Made by a program: the position numbers and the translations under genes. Shown in pieces: positions 17,804-31,802 of a stretch of 64,000 nt of DNA (position 1 is its first letter; each line of letters starts with the position of its first letter). Below the pieces are notes generated by a model. The model ran no database searches. It was not told the DNA's origin and saw only the letters and a list, made by a program, of their open reading frames with translations. The DNA lies in NCBI GenBank assembly GCA_029964075.1, contig CM057142.1, positions 3,797,770-3,861,769 on the forward strand, in the 5' to 3' direction. This DNA comes from Patiria pectinifera (taxonomy: Eukaryota > Echinodermata > Asteroidea > Valvatida > Asterinidae).

Positions 17804-20800
17804 TTGGCTTTTCCGCAAAGTTGCGGAAAAGCCTTTGTTTTTGTTCTGGTTTTTTTTTTGGCTTTTCCGCAAAGTTGCGGAAAAGCCTTTGTTTTTGTTC
17901 TGGTTTTTTTTTTTTTCTTTCTTCTTCTTCTTCTTCTTCTTCTTCTTCTTCTTCTTTTTGTTCCACTTCAAATGCCATTGACTTTGTGCACGTTTTTTCT
18001 CAGTGCCACTTTTGGCATTAATCTTTGCTATACATCATTCAAACTTAGCATAGTCATTGTCCCTATAGCAAAGATGTGTCCCGAAGATTGACGTCATGGT
18101 GACGTCATCGACTAATTTATTATAGATTTTTGAATATTTAATTTTTCCCATAGACTTTGCACACAGAAATTAAAAAAAAATTGTCGCTTTTCAAAGGGCA
18201 TTTTCGACTCTTTGCCAGTTATTCATTAACACCAATCTTTGTCCAAGCAAAGACCCTACTCCAAACAACATTGTGGAATGATGACGTCATGATGACGTCA
18301 TCCTATGTTTATTTATAGGCAATTAAATTGTGACACTTTTAATATTTAAAAATGCATAAGAAATCAACCGTACACGTCCGCAGCATTCTGTTGCCGGCAA
18401 GTGGTACAGTAGGTTGAGGTCTTCATTTCATTCAGTGTGCGTGCAATCACGTGACCCTTGCTTCCGGTCGAAAAAGGCCCAAACCGGAAGTGGCTTATTA
18501 TTTAAATATGGTAATAGGAATGAACTTGCTTTCAACGGTGTTAGTCTCTTGGCCGATAGTATTCTTCAAATCATCTACCGATGACGTCATGCAATCTTCG
18601 AGCGCCCTCTAGCGACAGGTTGAAAATTAGCAAACATGTATTTTGAATAGATGTCTGTGGCGAAGTTTGTCGGAATCGCTTAAATATTGGTGTATATGAT
18701 GACTTTGACCCACTTAAGACGTGTGCGAAGTTTTAGGCGAATGACGTCATCAGACCGGAAGTTATAATAAAAAGACCCTTTTTCATTTGAAAATTCCTGA
18801 AAAATCAACCATGGCAGTTTTTATATTTGTTTTTACTTTAGTTGTCGATTGAAGGGTAGGTCTAAAACATTTGAAAGTTTCGAGGCGATAAGCGAACTCG
18901 AACAACTCTGCGCACGCTTAAAACTTCACGTTGACAATACCTATGCTTCAAAACATGCACAGGACAGGACGTCCACAATGTACATACATGTACATGCACG
19001 TACGTTGTACATAGGCACATACATCGTATGTCAGTCAGCCTGCAGCGCACGTGTTGCTGAGGTCAAATCCTGTCCACAGTGACCGTTTTAGCCGATTTTC
19101 GGCTAACTTTGACAGATTGTATGTTCATGCATGCGCATAGACAGGGACGTATTATAGCACTTTTGGCATTAATCTTTGTCAGATATCATTGAAAGTTGGC
19201 ATAAGCATAGTCCCTATAGCCAAGATGTGTCCCGAAGAGTGACGTCATGGTGACGTCATCAAGTGATTTATTATGGATTTATAAATAATAATTAATTTTT
19301 CTCGTAGACTTTGTACACAGCTTTCTCCACAAGTCTTTCCCTATACAACACTGATATATCTTCCCGAGTAGTTCTGAACTTCGGCTGAGAATTACTATGA
19401 AAAGGAAAAAGAAATCGTATTTTTTTACGCCTGTCATTTGATTGAAAATATTCCCAAGAGTTAGAATAGCAAGTAATATTTTATAAAAATGTTTCAGTTT
19501 AAAGGCAAATCACGCATTTAAAGGTGCAGTTTTTCTGCTGTGGGGATTTGAACATATTGGCTTAGTACACGTGTTTAAGCCACCATTTTCATAACTTGGC
19601 GATCTGGAATCGTCATCAAAGTTACAGCCAAGGAAGACCCTCATACACAAATTATGCCAAGACTATGACGTCATGATGACGTCATCATCAAGTGATTTAT
19701 TATGGATTCATGAATAATTAATTTTTCTCATAGACTTTGTACACAGCTTTCTCCACAAGTCTTTTCCTATACAACACAGATATATCTTACTGAGTAGTTC
19801 TGAACTTCGGCCGAGAATTACTATGAGAAAGAAAAAGAAATCGTATTTTTTTACGTTTGCCATTTGATTGAAAATATTCCCAAGAGTCAGAATATCAAGT
19901 AATATTTTATAAAAATGTTTCAGTTTAAAGGCTAATCACGTATTTAAAGGTGCAGTTTTTCTGCTGTTGGATTTTTAACCCATTGACTTTGTACACGTTT
20001 TCAAGCCACCATTCTTATAACTTGTCGATCTGGAATCGTCATCAAAGTTACAGCCAAGAAAGACCCTTATACAAAAACTATGCCAAGACTATGACGTCAC
20101 GATGACGTCATCACCTAATTTTTTTATTGATTTTTGAAAATTTACGTACATATTGTGAAGTCTTATATCTACAGAAATGTAAGTCCGATTGGGTTGAAAC
20201 TTGGTATGTGGCTATACCAGGATGTGTTATAGATTAAAAATGAGGTGACGTCATGATGACGTCATCCTGAGATTTTATATGAATATTTATTTTTTTGGAC
20301 CTTTTAGCCATATCTCCCGAACGCAACATGCAAAATGCAAAATTCTTTTTTGCATTTGGTCTGTTATGTTATAGCTGTTCGCACAAAACTTGAAAAATGT
20401 GTGACGTCATCATGACGTCATCAAAATGCGATTTTTCAAAACTCATATAAGGAAAGATCCAATTGTCATGAAACTTGGTGGGTAGGTAGTTAATCATACT
20501 AGTATGCAAAGTTCGAAGTGACGTCACGATGACGTCATCAAAACATTACAAAATATTTGTCGATTTTCAAAGTGCGTTTTCGACTCTTTGCCAGTAATTT
20601 ATTTAGATCGCTCTTTGTCCAAGCAAAGACCTTGTACACACGCACATACATCGTATTGCCGAGGTCAAATCCTGTCCACAGTGACCGTTTCAGCCGATTT
20701 TCGGCTAACTTTGAAAGATTTTATGTTCATTCATATTCAGGGCATATTATTGATTAAAAAAATCATAATGCGGAAAAGCCCTATGTTCTGTTGCAAACAG

Positions 20801-20814
20801 ACATAGATTTCTAG
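17804..20814 (+). mobile_element. Array unit E1, B-type Helitron-like element
   Basis: The 5' end has two copies of a 56-bp segment containing the palindrome GGCTTTTCCGC..GCGGAAAAGCC, then a T/CTT microsatellite. The body carries the paired TGACGTCA boxes, the CTCF-like core at 18602 and two diverged internal segments starting CATAGACTTTGTACAC. The 3' end has TGCGGAAAAGCC (20769-20780), the hairpin CTATGTTCTGTT..AACAGACATAG (20781-20806) and CTAG (20811-20814). The short frames inside are repeat-derived. Confidence 0.78.
17918..17957 (+). repeat. CTT microsatellite in E1
   Basis: About a dozen CTT units after a T run. The same tract in E1' (about 23,104-23,148) is longer, and shorter CTT tracts start E4, E5 and E6. 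Confidence 0.9.
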
Positions 20815-22989
20815 TTTTTCTTCTTTTTCTTTTTCCACTTTTCCCCATAGGTTTTGTACACGTTTTTATTCTACAAGCCACTTTGGCAATTATTTTAAAT
20901 CTGATCAACTTTAAACTCAACATAGTTATTAACCATCATCTGAGGAAGTGTCCCGAAACTTTTCGTCATGCTGACGTCATCACGTGATTTATTACAGAAT
21001 TTTGAATATTTAATTTTTCCCATAGACTTTCTACACAGAAATTAAAAAAAAAATGTTAATTTTCAGAGGGCATTTTCGACTCTTTGCAAGTAATTTATTT
21101 ACACCAATCTTTGTCCAAGCAAAGACCCTTATTCAAACAACATTGTGTAATGATGACGTCATGATGACGTCATCCGGTGATTAACTATAGGCAATTAAAA
21201 TGTTACACTTTTAATTTTCAAAAATGCATAAGAAATCAACCGTACGCGTCCGCAGCATTCTGTTGCCGGCAAGTGGTAGAGTAGGTTGAGGTCTTTATTT
21301 CATTTAGTGTGCGTGAAATCACGTGACCCTTGCTTCCGGTCGAAAAAGGCCCAAACCGGAAGTGGCTTATTATTTGAAAGTGGTAATAGATATGATCTTG
21401 CTTTCAATGGTGTTAGTCTCTTGGCTGATAGTATTCTTCAAATCATCTACCGATGACGTCATGCAATCTTCGAGCGCCCTCTAGCGACAGGTTGAAAATC
21501 TTTAAAAATGTATTTTGAATAGATGTCTGTGGCGAAGTTTGTCGGAATCGCCTAAATATTGGTGTATATGATGACCTTTACCCACTTAAGACGTGTGCGA
21601 AGTTTTAGGCGAATGACGTCACCAGACCGGAAGTTATAATGAAAAGACCCTTTTTCCTTAGAAAATTCCTAAAAAATCAAACCGTACAGATATAATCTTG
21701 AATTCCCCATTAAATGATAGCGTAAACATTTGCCTCAACAGTGCCAAGTTCCCAGCTTGTCAAATTGTTCACACAGTTACGCGGCGTCGGCAAAAAAATA
21801 CCGCGAAAGTTGCGGCAGAGAAAATAAAAAATGCCTACTCAACCAATGCAAGCCGCAAGTGTGTGCGTATACATTGACCAGATTCGGCATCGCCCGCTTC
21901 CCATAAACCACACACGCACGTGGTCGTGAGGAGCAGACCGACCAACAGGGTGACCGTTTTAGCCGAATTTCGGCTAAATTTGGCAGACTTTTTCGTAAAA
22001 AAACAAGTTTGACAGAAAATTTGACAGAATGGATTTTTTTGGCAGATTTCTGACAGAATCTTCAAAAATGGTTATTTTCACAATTACATAGCAAATTTGT
22101 GTATTGATAGACTCAATTTTTACAGCCTTATAACTATTGAACTATTTGAGAGATTGATCTCAAATTTGGAAGGTATACAGAAAGGGGAGTGTTATAGATG
22201 GAAATTGATATGTCAAGGTCACGTGACCTTCAATTCCGGTTTTACCGGAAGTGGTAATTTTAGAACCCTATATCATATTTTATGAATTATTAATCTGATT
22301 AGGTTGAAACTTCACATTAATACAAAGCTATATTGACAGATAATTATATTGCATTATTATTACTGTGCACTTAATTATTGTCATGTTATGACGTCATGAA
22401 TATTTAATGAGGCAATCTTTACAGTCCTATAACTATAGAACCGTTTGACCGATTGATCTCAAACCTGGCAGGTATACACACTGGGAAGTGTTACAGATAC
22501 AAATTGGTATGACCGGGTCATGTGACCTCTACTTCCGGTATCACCGGAAGTGTTAATGTAAGACCCTAATTAGTATATCTAATGAATTAGACATTTGATT
22601 GGGTTGACACCTTATATTACTATTAAACAACATTAAAGGATAAATATGTAGCATTATTATTAATGGGCAGTTTAAAGTGTTTTGTTATGATGTCATGAAT
22701 ATTTAATGAGGCAATCTTTATATTCCTTTAACTTTAAAACTTTTCGACTGATTGATCTCAAACTTGGTAAATAGATAAACAGGGAAGTGTTATGAATGAA
22801 AATGTGTATGTCAAGGTCATGTGACCCTTCCGGTCTTTACCGGAAGTGCAATCATTTAAGATAATATTTTCAATTTAAAAAGTTAATTATACGTTTTTGA
22901 AAATCTTTACATTATTTTTTGCTATCTAACAGACAATCAAAAACAAGTTGGGAACAGCTCTGTGGTTGTTCAGTTACAACCACATCTAG
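20815..22989 (+). mobile_element. Array unit E2, chimera of B-type 5' part and A-type 3' part
   Basis: To about 21,690 it follows the B-type unit (same CTCF-like core at 21474). It then has about 450 bp of sequence not in the B units, apart from the box GTGACCGTTTTAGCCGAA. From 22,149 it is the A-type module, nearly identical to 16,963-17,803, ending with the same hairpin and CTAG 22986-22989. Confidence 0.7.
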
Positions 22990-25900
22990 TTGGCTTTTCC
23001 GCAAAGTTGCGGAAAAGCCTTTGTTTTTGTTCTGGTTTTTTTTTTGGCTTTTCCGCAAAGTTGCGGAAAAGCCTTTGTTTTTGTTCTGGTTTTTTTTTTT
23101 TTTCTTTCTTCTTCTTCTTCTTCTTCTTCTTCTTCTTCTTCTTCTTCTTTTTGTTCCACTTCAAATGCCATTGACTTTGTGCACGTTTTTTCTCAGTGCC
23201 ACTTTTGGCATTAATCTTTGCTATACATCATTCAAACTTAGCATAGTCATTGTCCCTATAGCAAAGATGTGTCCCGAAGATTGACGTCATGGTGACGTCA
23301 TCGACTAATTTATTATAGATTTTTGAATATTTAATTTTTCCCATAGACTTTGCACACAGAAATTAAAAAAAAATTGTCGCTTTTCAAAGGGCATTTTCGA
23401 CTCTTTGCCAGTTATTCATTAACACCAATCTTTGTCCAAGCAAAGACCCTACTCCAAACAACATTGTGGAATGATGACGTCATGATGACGTCATCCTATG
23501 TTTATTTATAGGCAATTAAATTGTGACACTTTTAATATTTAAAAATGCATAAGAAATCAACCGTACACGTCCGCAGCATTCTGTTGCCGGCAAGTGGTAC
23601 AGTAGGTTGAGGTCTTCATTTCATTCAGTGTGCGTGCAATCACGTGACCCTTGCTTCCGGTCGAAAAAGGCCCAAACCGGAAGTGGCTTATTATTTAAAT
23701 ATGGTAATAGGAATGAACTTGCTTTCAACGGTGTTAGTCTCTTGGCCGATAGTATTCTTCAAATCATCTACCGATGACGTCATGCAATCTTCGAGCGCCC
23801 TCTAGCGACAGGTTGAAAATTAGCAAAAATGTATTTGGAATAGATGTCTGTGGCGAAGTTTGTCGGAATCGCTTAAATATTGGTGTATATGATGACTTTG
23901 ACCCACTTAAGACGTGTGCGAAGTTTTAGGCGAATGACGTCATCAGACCGGAAGTTATAATAAAAAGACCCTTTTTCATTTGAAAATTCCTGAAAAATCA
24001 ACCATGGCAGTTTTTATATTTGTTTTTACTTTAGTTGTCGATTGAAGGGTAGGTCTAAAACATTTGAAAGTTTCGAGGCGATAAGCGAACTCGAACAACT
24101 CTGCGCACGCTTAAAACTTCACGTTGACAATACCTATGCTTCAAAACATGCACAGGACAGGACGTCCACAATGTACATACATGTACATGCACGTACGTTG
24201 TACATAGGCACATACATCGTATGTCAGTCAGCCTGCAGCGCACGTGTTGCTGAGGTCAAATCCTGTCCACAGTGACCGTTTTAGCCGATTTTCGGCTAAC
24301 TTTGACAGATTGTATGTTCATGCATGCGCATAGACAGGGACGTATTATAGCACTTTTGGCATTAATCTTTGTCAGATATCATTGAAAGTTGGCATAAGCA
24401 TAGTCCCTATAGCCAAGATGTGTCCCGAAGAGTGACGTCATGGTGACGTCATCAAGTGATTTATTATGGATTTATGAATAATTAATTTTTCTCATAGACT
24501 TTGTACACAGCTTTCTCCACAAGTCTTTCCCTATACAACACTGATATATCTTACTGAGTAGTTCTGAAATTCGGCTGAGAATTACTATGAAAAGGAAAAA
24601 GAAATCGTATTTTTTTACGCCTGTCATTTGATTGAAAATATTCCCAAGAGTTAGAATAGCAAGTAATATTTTATAAAAATGTTTCAGTTTAAAGGCAAAT
24701 CACGCATTTAAAGGTGCAGTTTTTCTGCTGTGGGATTTTTAACCTATTGACTTTGTACACGTTTTCAAGCCACCATTTTCATAACTTGGCGATCTGGAAT
24801 CGTCATCAAAGTTACAGCCAAGGAAGACCCTCATACACAAATTATGCCAAGACTATGACGTCATGATGACGTCATCATCAAGTGATTTATTATGGATTCA
24901 TGAATAATTAATTTTTCTCATAGACTTTGTACACAGCTTTCTCCACAAGTCTTTTCCTATACAACACAGATATATCTTACTGAGTAGTTCTGAACTTCGG
25001 CCGAGAATTACTATGAGAAAGAAAAAGAAATCGTATTTTTTTACGTTTGCCATTTGATTGAAAATATTCCCAAGAGTCAGAATATCAAGTAATATTTTAT
25101 AAAAATGTTTCAGTTTAAAGGCTAATCACGTATTTAAAGGTGCAGTTTTTCTGCTGTTGGATTTTTAACCCATTGACTTTGTACACGTTTTCAAGCCACC
25201 ATTCTTATAACTTGGCGATCTGGAATCGTCATCAAAGTTACAGCCAAGAAAGACCCTTATACAAAAACTATGCCAAGACTATGACGTCACGATGACGTCA
25301 TCACCTAATTTTTTTATTGATTTTTGAAAATTTACGTACATATTGTGAAGTCTTATATCTACAGAAATGTAAGTCCGATTGGGTTGAAACTTGGTATGTG
25401 GCTATACCAGGATGTGTTATAGATTAAAAATGAGGTGACGTCATGATGACGTCATCCTGAGATTTTATATGAATATTTATTTTTTTGGACCTTTTAGCCA
25501 TATCTCCCGAACGCAACATGCAAAATGCAAAATTCTTTTTTGCATTTGGTCTGTTATGTTATAGCTGTTCGCACAAAACTTGAAAAATGTGTGACGTCAT
25601 CATGACGTCATCAAAATGCGATTTTTCAAAACTCATATAAGGAAAGATCCAATTGTCATGAAACTTGGTGGGTAGGTAGTTAATCATACTAGTATGCAAA
25701 GTTCGAAGTGACGTCACGATGACGTCATCAAAACATTACAAAATATTTGTCGATTTTCAAAGTGCGTTTTCGACTCTTTGCCAGTAATTTATTTAGATCG
25801 CTCTTTGTCCAAGCAAAGACCTTGTACACACGCACATACATCGTATTGCCGAGGTCAAATCCTGTCCACAGTGACCGTTTCAGCCGATTTTCGGCTAACT

Positions 25901-26004
25901 TTGAAAGATTTTATGTTCATTCATATTCAGGGCATATTATTGATTAAAAAAATCATAATGCGGAAAAGCCCTATGTTCTGTTGCAAACAGACATAGATTT
26001 CTAG
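22990..26004 (+). mobile_element. Array unit E1', near-identical copy of E1
   Basis: The sequence repeats 17804-20814 almost base for base at an offset of about 5.19 kb. Differences are the CTT microsatellite length and a cluster between about 19,280 and 19,580 of E1. Ends: hairpin 25971-25996, CTAG 26001-26004. Confidence 0.8.
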
Positions 26005-28925
26005 TTGGCTTTTCCGCAAAAAAGCGGAAAAGCCTTTCTTTTTGTTCTCATTTTTTTTCTTTCTTCTTCTTCTTCTTTTTGTCGCCTAAATCCCATAGAC
26101 TTTGTACACGTTTTTTCTCAGTGCCACTTTTGGTACTAATCTTTGTCATACATCATTCAAATTAAGCATAGTCATAGTCCTTATAGCAGAGATGTGCCCC
26201 GAAGAGTGACGTGATGGTGACGTCATCGACTAATTTATTATAGATTTTTGAATATTTAATTTGTCCCATAGACTTTGAACACAAAAATTAAGAAAAAAAT
26301 GTCGAATTTCAAAGGGCATTTTCGACTGTTTGCCAGTAATTCATTTATATCACTCTTTGTCCAAGCAAAGACCCTAATTCAAACAACATTGTGTAATGAT
26401 GACGTCATGATGACGTTATCAGGTGTTTATTTATAGGCAATTAAATTGTGACACTTTTAATATTTAAAAATGCATAAGAAATCAACCGTACGCGTCCGCA
26501 GCATTCTGTTGCCGGCAAGTGGTAGAGTAGGTTAAGGTCTTTATTTCATTCAGTGTACGTGAAATCACGTGACCCTCGCTTCCGGTCGAAAAAGGCCCAA
26601 ACCGGAAGTGGCTTATTATTTAAAAGTGGTAATAGAAATGAACTTGCTTTTAACGGTGTTAGTCTCTTGGCCGATAGTAGCCTTCAAAACATCTACCGAT
26701 GACGTCATGCAATCTTCGAGCGCCCTCTAGCGACAGGTTGAAAATTAGCAAAAATGTATTTTGAATAGATGTCTGTGGCGAAGTTTGTCGGAATCGCCTA
26801 AATAATGGTGTATATAATGACCTTGACCACCCTAAGACGTGTGCGAAGTTTTAGGCGAATGACGTCATCAGACCGGAAGTTATAATGTAAAAGACCCTTT
26901 TTCATTTGAAAATTCCTAAAAAATCAACCATGGCAGTTTTTATATTTGTTTTTACTTTAATTATTGATTGAAGGGTAGGTCTAAAACATTTCAAAGTTTC
27001 GAGGCGATAAGCGAACTCGAACATACCCTGCGCAAGCTTAAAACTTCACGTTGACAATACCTCTGCTTCAAAACATGCACAGGACAGGACGTCCACAATG
27101 TACATGTATATGCACGTACGTTGTACATAGGCACATACATCGTATGTCAGTCAGCCTGCAGCGCACGTGTTGCTGAGGTCAAATCCTGTCCACAGTGACC
27201 GTTTTAGCCGATTTTCGGCTAACTTTGACAGATTTTATGTTCATGCATGCGCATAGACAGGGACGTATTATAGCACTTTTGGCATTAATCTTCGTCAGAT
27301 ATCATTGAAAGTTGGCATAAACATAGTCCCTATAGCCAAGTTTTGTCCCGAAGAGTGCAACATGGTGACGTCTTCATGTGATTTATTATGGATTTATGAA
27401 TAATTAATTTTTCTCATAGACTTTGTACACAGCTTTCTCCACAAGTCTTTCCCTATACAACACTGATATATCTTACTGAGTAGTTCTGAACTTCGGCTGA
27501 GAATTACTATGAGAAGGAAAAAGAAATCGTATTTTTTACGCCTGTCATTTGATTGAAAATATTCCCAAGAGTTAGAATAGCAAGTAATATTTTATAAAAA
27601 TGTTTCAGTTTAAAGGAAAATCACGCATTTAAAGGTGCAGTTTTTCTGCTGTGGGATTTTTTAACTTATTGACTTTGTACACGTTTTCAAGCCACCATTT
27701 TCATAACTTGGCGATCTGGAATCGTCATCAAAATTACAGCCAAGGAAGACCCTCATACAAAAATTATGCCAAGGCTATGACATCATGATGACGTCTTCAT
27801 CAAGTGATTTATTATGGATTCATGAATAATTATTTTTTCTCATAGACTTTGTACACAGCTTTCTCCACAAGTCTTTTCCTATACAACACTGATATATCTT
27901 ACTGAGTAGTTCTGAACTTCGGCCGAAAATTACTATGAGAAGGAAAAAGAAATCGTAGTTTTTTACGTTTGCCATTTGATTGAAAATATTCCCAAGAGTC
28001 AGAATATCAAGTAATATTTTATAAAAATGTTTCAGTTTAAAGGCAAATCACGTATTTAAAGGTGCAGTTTTTCTGCTGTGGGATTTTTAACCCATTGACT
28101 TTACACGTTTTCAAGCCACAATTTTTATAACTTGGCAATCTGGAATCGTCATCAAAGTTACAGCCAAGGAAGACCCTCATACACAAATTATGCCAAGACT
28201 ATGACGTCACGATGACGTCATCACCTAATTTTTTTATTGATTTTTGAAAATTTACGTACATATTGTGAAGTCTTATATCTACAGAAATGTAAGTCCGATT
28301 GGGTTGAAACTTGGTATGTGGCTATACCAGGATGTGTTATAGATTAAAAATGAGGTGACGTCATGATGACGTCATTCTGAGATTTTATATGAATATTTAT
28401 TTTTTTGGACCTTTTAGCCATATCTCCCGAACGCAACATGCAAAATGCAAAATTCTTTTTTGCATTTGGTCTGTTATGTAATAGCTATTCGCACAAAACT
28501 TGAAAAATGTGTGACGTCATCATGACGTCATCAAAATGCGATTTTTCAAAACTCATATTAGGAAAGGTCAAATTGTCATGAAACTTGGTGGGTAGGTAGT
28601 TAATCATACTAGTATGCAAAGTTCGAAGTGACGTCACGATGACGTCATTAAAAATTTAAAAATAATTGTCGATTTTCAAAGTGCGTTTTCGACTCTTTGC
28701 CAGTAATTTATTAAGAGCACTCTTTGTCCAAGCAAAGATCTTGTACACACGCACATACATAGTATTGCCGAGGTCAAATCCTGTCCACAGTGACCGTTTT
28801 AGCCGATTTTTCGGGTAACTTTGACATATTTTATGTTCATGCATATTCAAGGCATATTATTGATTAAAAAAAATTATAATGCGGAAAAGCCCTATGTTCT
28901 GTTGCAAACAGACATAGACCTCTAG
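26005..28925 (+). mobile_element. Array unit E3, B-type
   Basis: Begins TTGGCTTTTCCGC with palindrome arms 26007-26017 and 26024-26034. CTCF-like core at 26720. Ends with hairpin 28892-28917 and CTAG 28922-28925. It is several per cent diverged from E1. Confidence 0.78.
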
Positions 28926-31802
28926 TTTTCTTTCTTCTTCTTCTTCTTTTTGTCGCCAAAATCCCATAGACTTTGTACACGTTTTTTCTCAGTGCCACTT
29001 TTGGCATTAATCTTTGTCATACATCATTCAAAGTTAGCATAGTCATAGTCCTTATAGCAGAGATGTGCCCCGAAGAGTGACGTCATGATGACGTCATCGA
29101 CTAATTTATTATAGATTTTTGAATATTTAATTTTTCCCATAGACTTTGTACACAAAATTTTAAAAAAAATTGTCGGTTTTCAAAGGACATTTTCGACTGT
29201 TTGCCAGTAATTCATGTACACCAAACTTTGTTAAAGCAAAGACCCTTATTCAAACAACATTGTGTAATGATGACGTCATGATGACGTCATCCTGTGTTTA
29301 TTTATAGGCAATTAAATTGTGACACTTTTAATATTTAAAAATGCATAAGAAATCAACCGTACGCGTCCGCAGCATTCTGTTGCCGGCAAGTGGTAGAGTA
29401 GGTTGAGGTCTTCATTTCATTCAGTGTGCGTGCAATCACGTGACCCTTGCTTCCGGTCGAAAAAGGCCCAAACCGGAAGTGGCTTATTATTTGAAAGTGG
29501 TAATAGAAATGAACTTGCTTTCAACGGTGTTAGTCTCTTGGCCGATAGTATTCTTCAAATCATCTACCGATGACGTCATGCAATCTTCGAGCGCCCTCTA
29601 GCGACAGGTTGAAAATTAGCAAAAATGTATTTTGAATAGATGTCTGTGGCGAAGTTTGTCGGAATCGCCTAAATATTGGTGTATATGATGACCGTGACCC
29701 ACTTAAGACGTGTGCGAAGTTTTAGGCGAATGACGTCATCAGACCGGAAGTTATAATAAAAGACCCTTTTTCATTTGAAAATTCCTGAAAAATCAACCAT
29801 GGCAGTTTTTATATTTGTTTTTACTTTAATTGTCGATTGAAGATTAGGTCTAAAACATTTCAAAGTTTCGAGGCGATAAGCGAACTCGAACATACCCTGC
29901 GCACGCTTAAAACTTCACGTTGACAATACCTCTGCTTCAAAACATGCACAGGACAGGACGTCCACAATGTACATGTACATGCACGTACCTTGTACATAGG
30001 CACATACATCGTATGTCAGTCAGCCTGCAGCGCACGTGTTGCTGAGATCAAATCCTGTCCACAGTGACCGTTTTAGCCGATTTTCGGCTAACTTTGACAG
30101 ATTTTATGTTCATGCATGCGCATAGACAGGGACGTATTATAGCACTTTTGGCATTAATCTTTGTCAGATATCATTGAAAGTTGGCATAAGCATAGTCCCT
30201 ATAGCAAAGATGTGTCCCGAAGAGTGACGTCATGGTGACGTCATCAAGTGATTTATTATGGATTTATGAATAATTAATTTTTCTCATAGACTTTGTACAC
30301 AGCTTTCTCCACAAGTCTTTCCCTATACAACACTGATATATCTTACTGAGTAGTTCTGAACTTCGGCTGAGAATTACTATGAGAAGGAAAGAGAAATCGT
30401 ATTTTTACGCTCCGTCATTTGATTGAAAATATTCCCAAGAGTTTGAATAGCAAGTAATATTTTATAAAAATGTTTCAGTTTAAAGGAAAATCACGCATTT
30501 GAAGGTGCAGTTTTTCTGCTGTGGGATTTTAACCTATTGATTTTGTACACGTTTTCAAGCCACCATTTTTATAACTTGGCGATCTGGAATCGTCATCAAA
30601 GTTACAGCCAAGGAAGACCCTCATACAAAAATTATGCCAAGACTATATGACATCATGATGACGTCATCATTAAGTGATTTATTATGGATTCATGAATAAT
30701 TAATTTTTCTCATAGACTTTGTACACTTTCTCCACAAGTCTTTTCCTATACAACACTGATATATCTTACTGAGTAGTTCTGAACTTCGGCCGAGAATTAC
30801 CATGAGAAGGAAAAAGAAATCGTATTTTTTTACGTTTGTCATTTGATTGAAAATATTCCCAAGAGTCAGAATATCAAGTAATATTTCATAAAAATGTTTC
30901 AGTTTGAAGGCAAATCACGTATTTAAAGGTGCAGTTTTTGTGCTGTGGGATTTTTAACCCATTGACTTGGTACACGTTTTCAAGCCACCATTTTTATAAC
31001 TTGGCGATCTGGAATCGTTATCAAAGTTACAGCCAAGGTAGACCCTCATACAAAAATTATGCCAAGACTATGATGTCACGATGACGTCATCACCTAATTT
31101 TTTTATTGATTTTTGAAAATTTACGTACTTATTGTGAAGTCTTATATCTACAGAAATGTAAGTCCGATTGGGTTGAAACTTGGTATGTGGCTATACCAGG
31201 ATGTGTTATAGATTAAAAATGAGGTGACGTCATGATGACGTCATCATGAGATTTTATATAAATTATGCAATTTTTGGACCTTTTAGCCATATCTCCCGAA
31301 CGAAACATGCAAAATGCAAAATTCTTTTTGCATTTGGTCTGTTATTTAATAGATAGACGCACAAAACTAGAAAATGTGTGACGTCATCATGACGTCATCA
31401 AAATGCGATTTTTCAAAACTCATATAAGGAAAGGTCCATTGTCATGAAACTTGGTGGGTAGGTAGTTAATCATACTAGTATGCAAAGTTCGAAGTGACGT
31501 CAGGATGACGTCATCAAAAAAATTAAAAATATATTTGTCGATTTTCAAAGTGCGTTTTCGACTCTTTGCCAGTAATTTATTTATAATTTATTTATCACTC
31601 TTTGTCCAAGCAAAGACCTTGTACACACGCACATACATCGTATTGCCGAGAACAAATCCTGTCCACTGTGACCGTTTTAGCCGATTTTCGGCTAACTTTG
31701 ACAGATGTTATGTTCATGCATATTCCGGTCATATTATTGATCAAAAAAAATTATCATGCGGAAAAGCCCTATGTTCTGTTGCAAACAGACATAGACCTCT
31801 AG
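28926..31802 (+). mobile_element. Array unit E4, B-type
   Basis: Begins directly in a pyrimidine tract (TTTTCTTTCTTC). CTCF-like core at 29591. Ends with hairpin 31769-31794 and CTAG 31799-31802. It lacks the 5' palindrome of E1 and E3. Confidence 0.78.

Noticed and set aside
17726-18091. Open frames rich in Leu, Ser, Phe, Lys or Glu at 17.7-18.1 kb and again at 22.9-23.3 kb
   Set aside because: They translate the CTT/T microsatellite and flanking Helitron-type repeat; no protein family or splice support.
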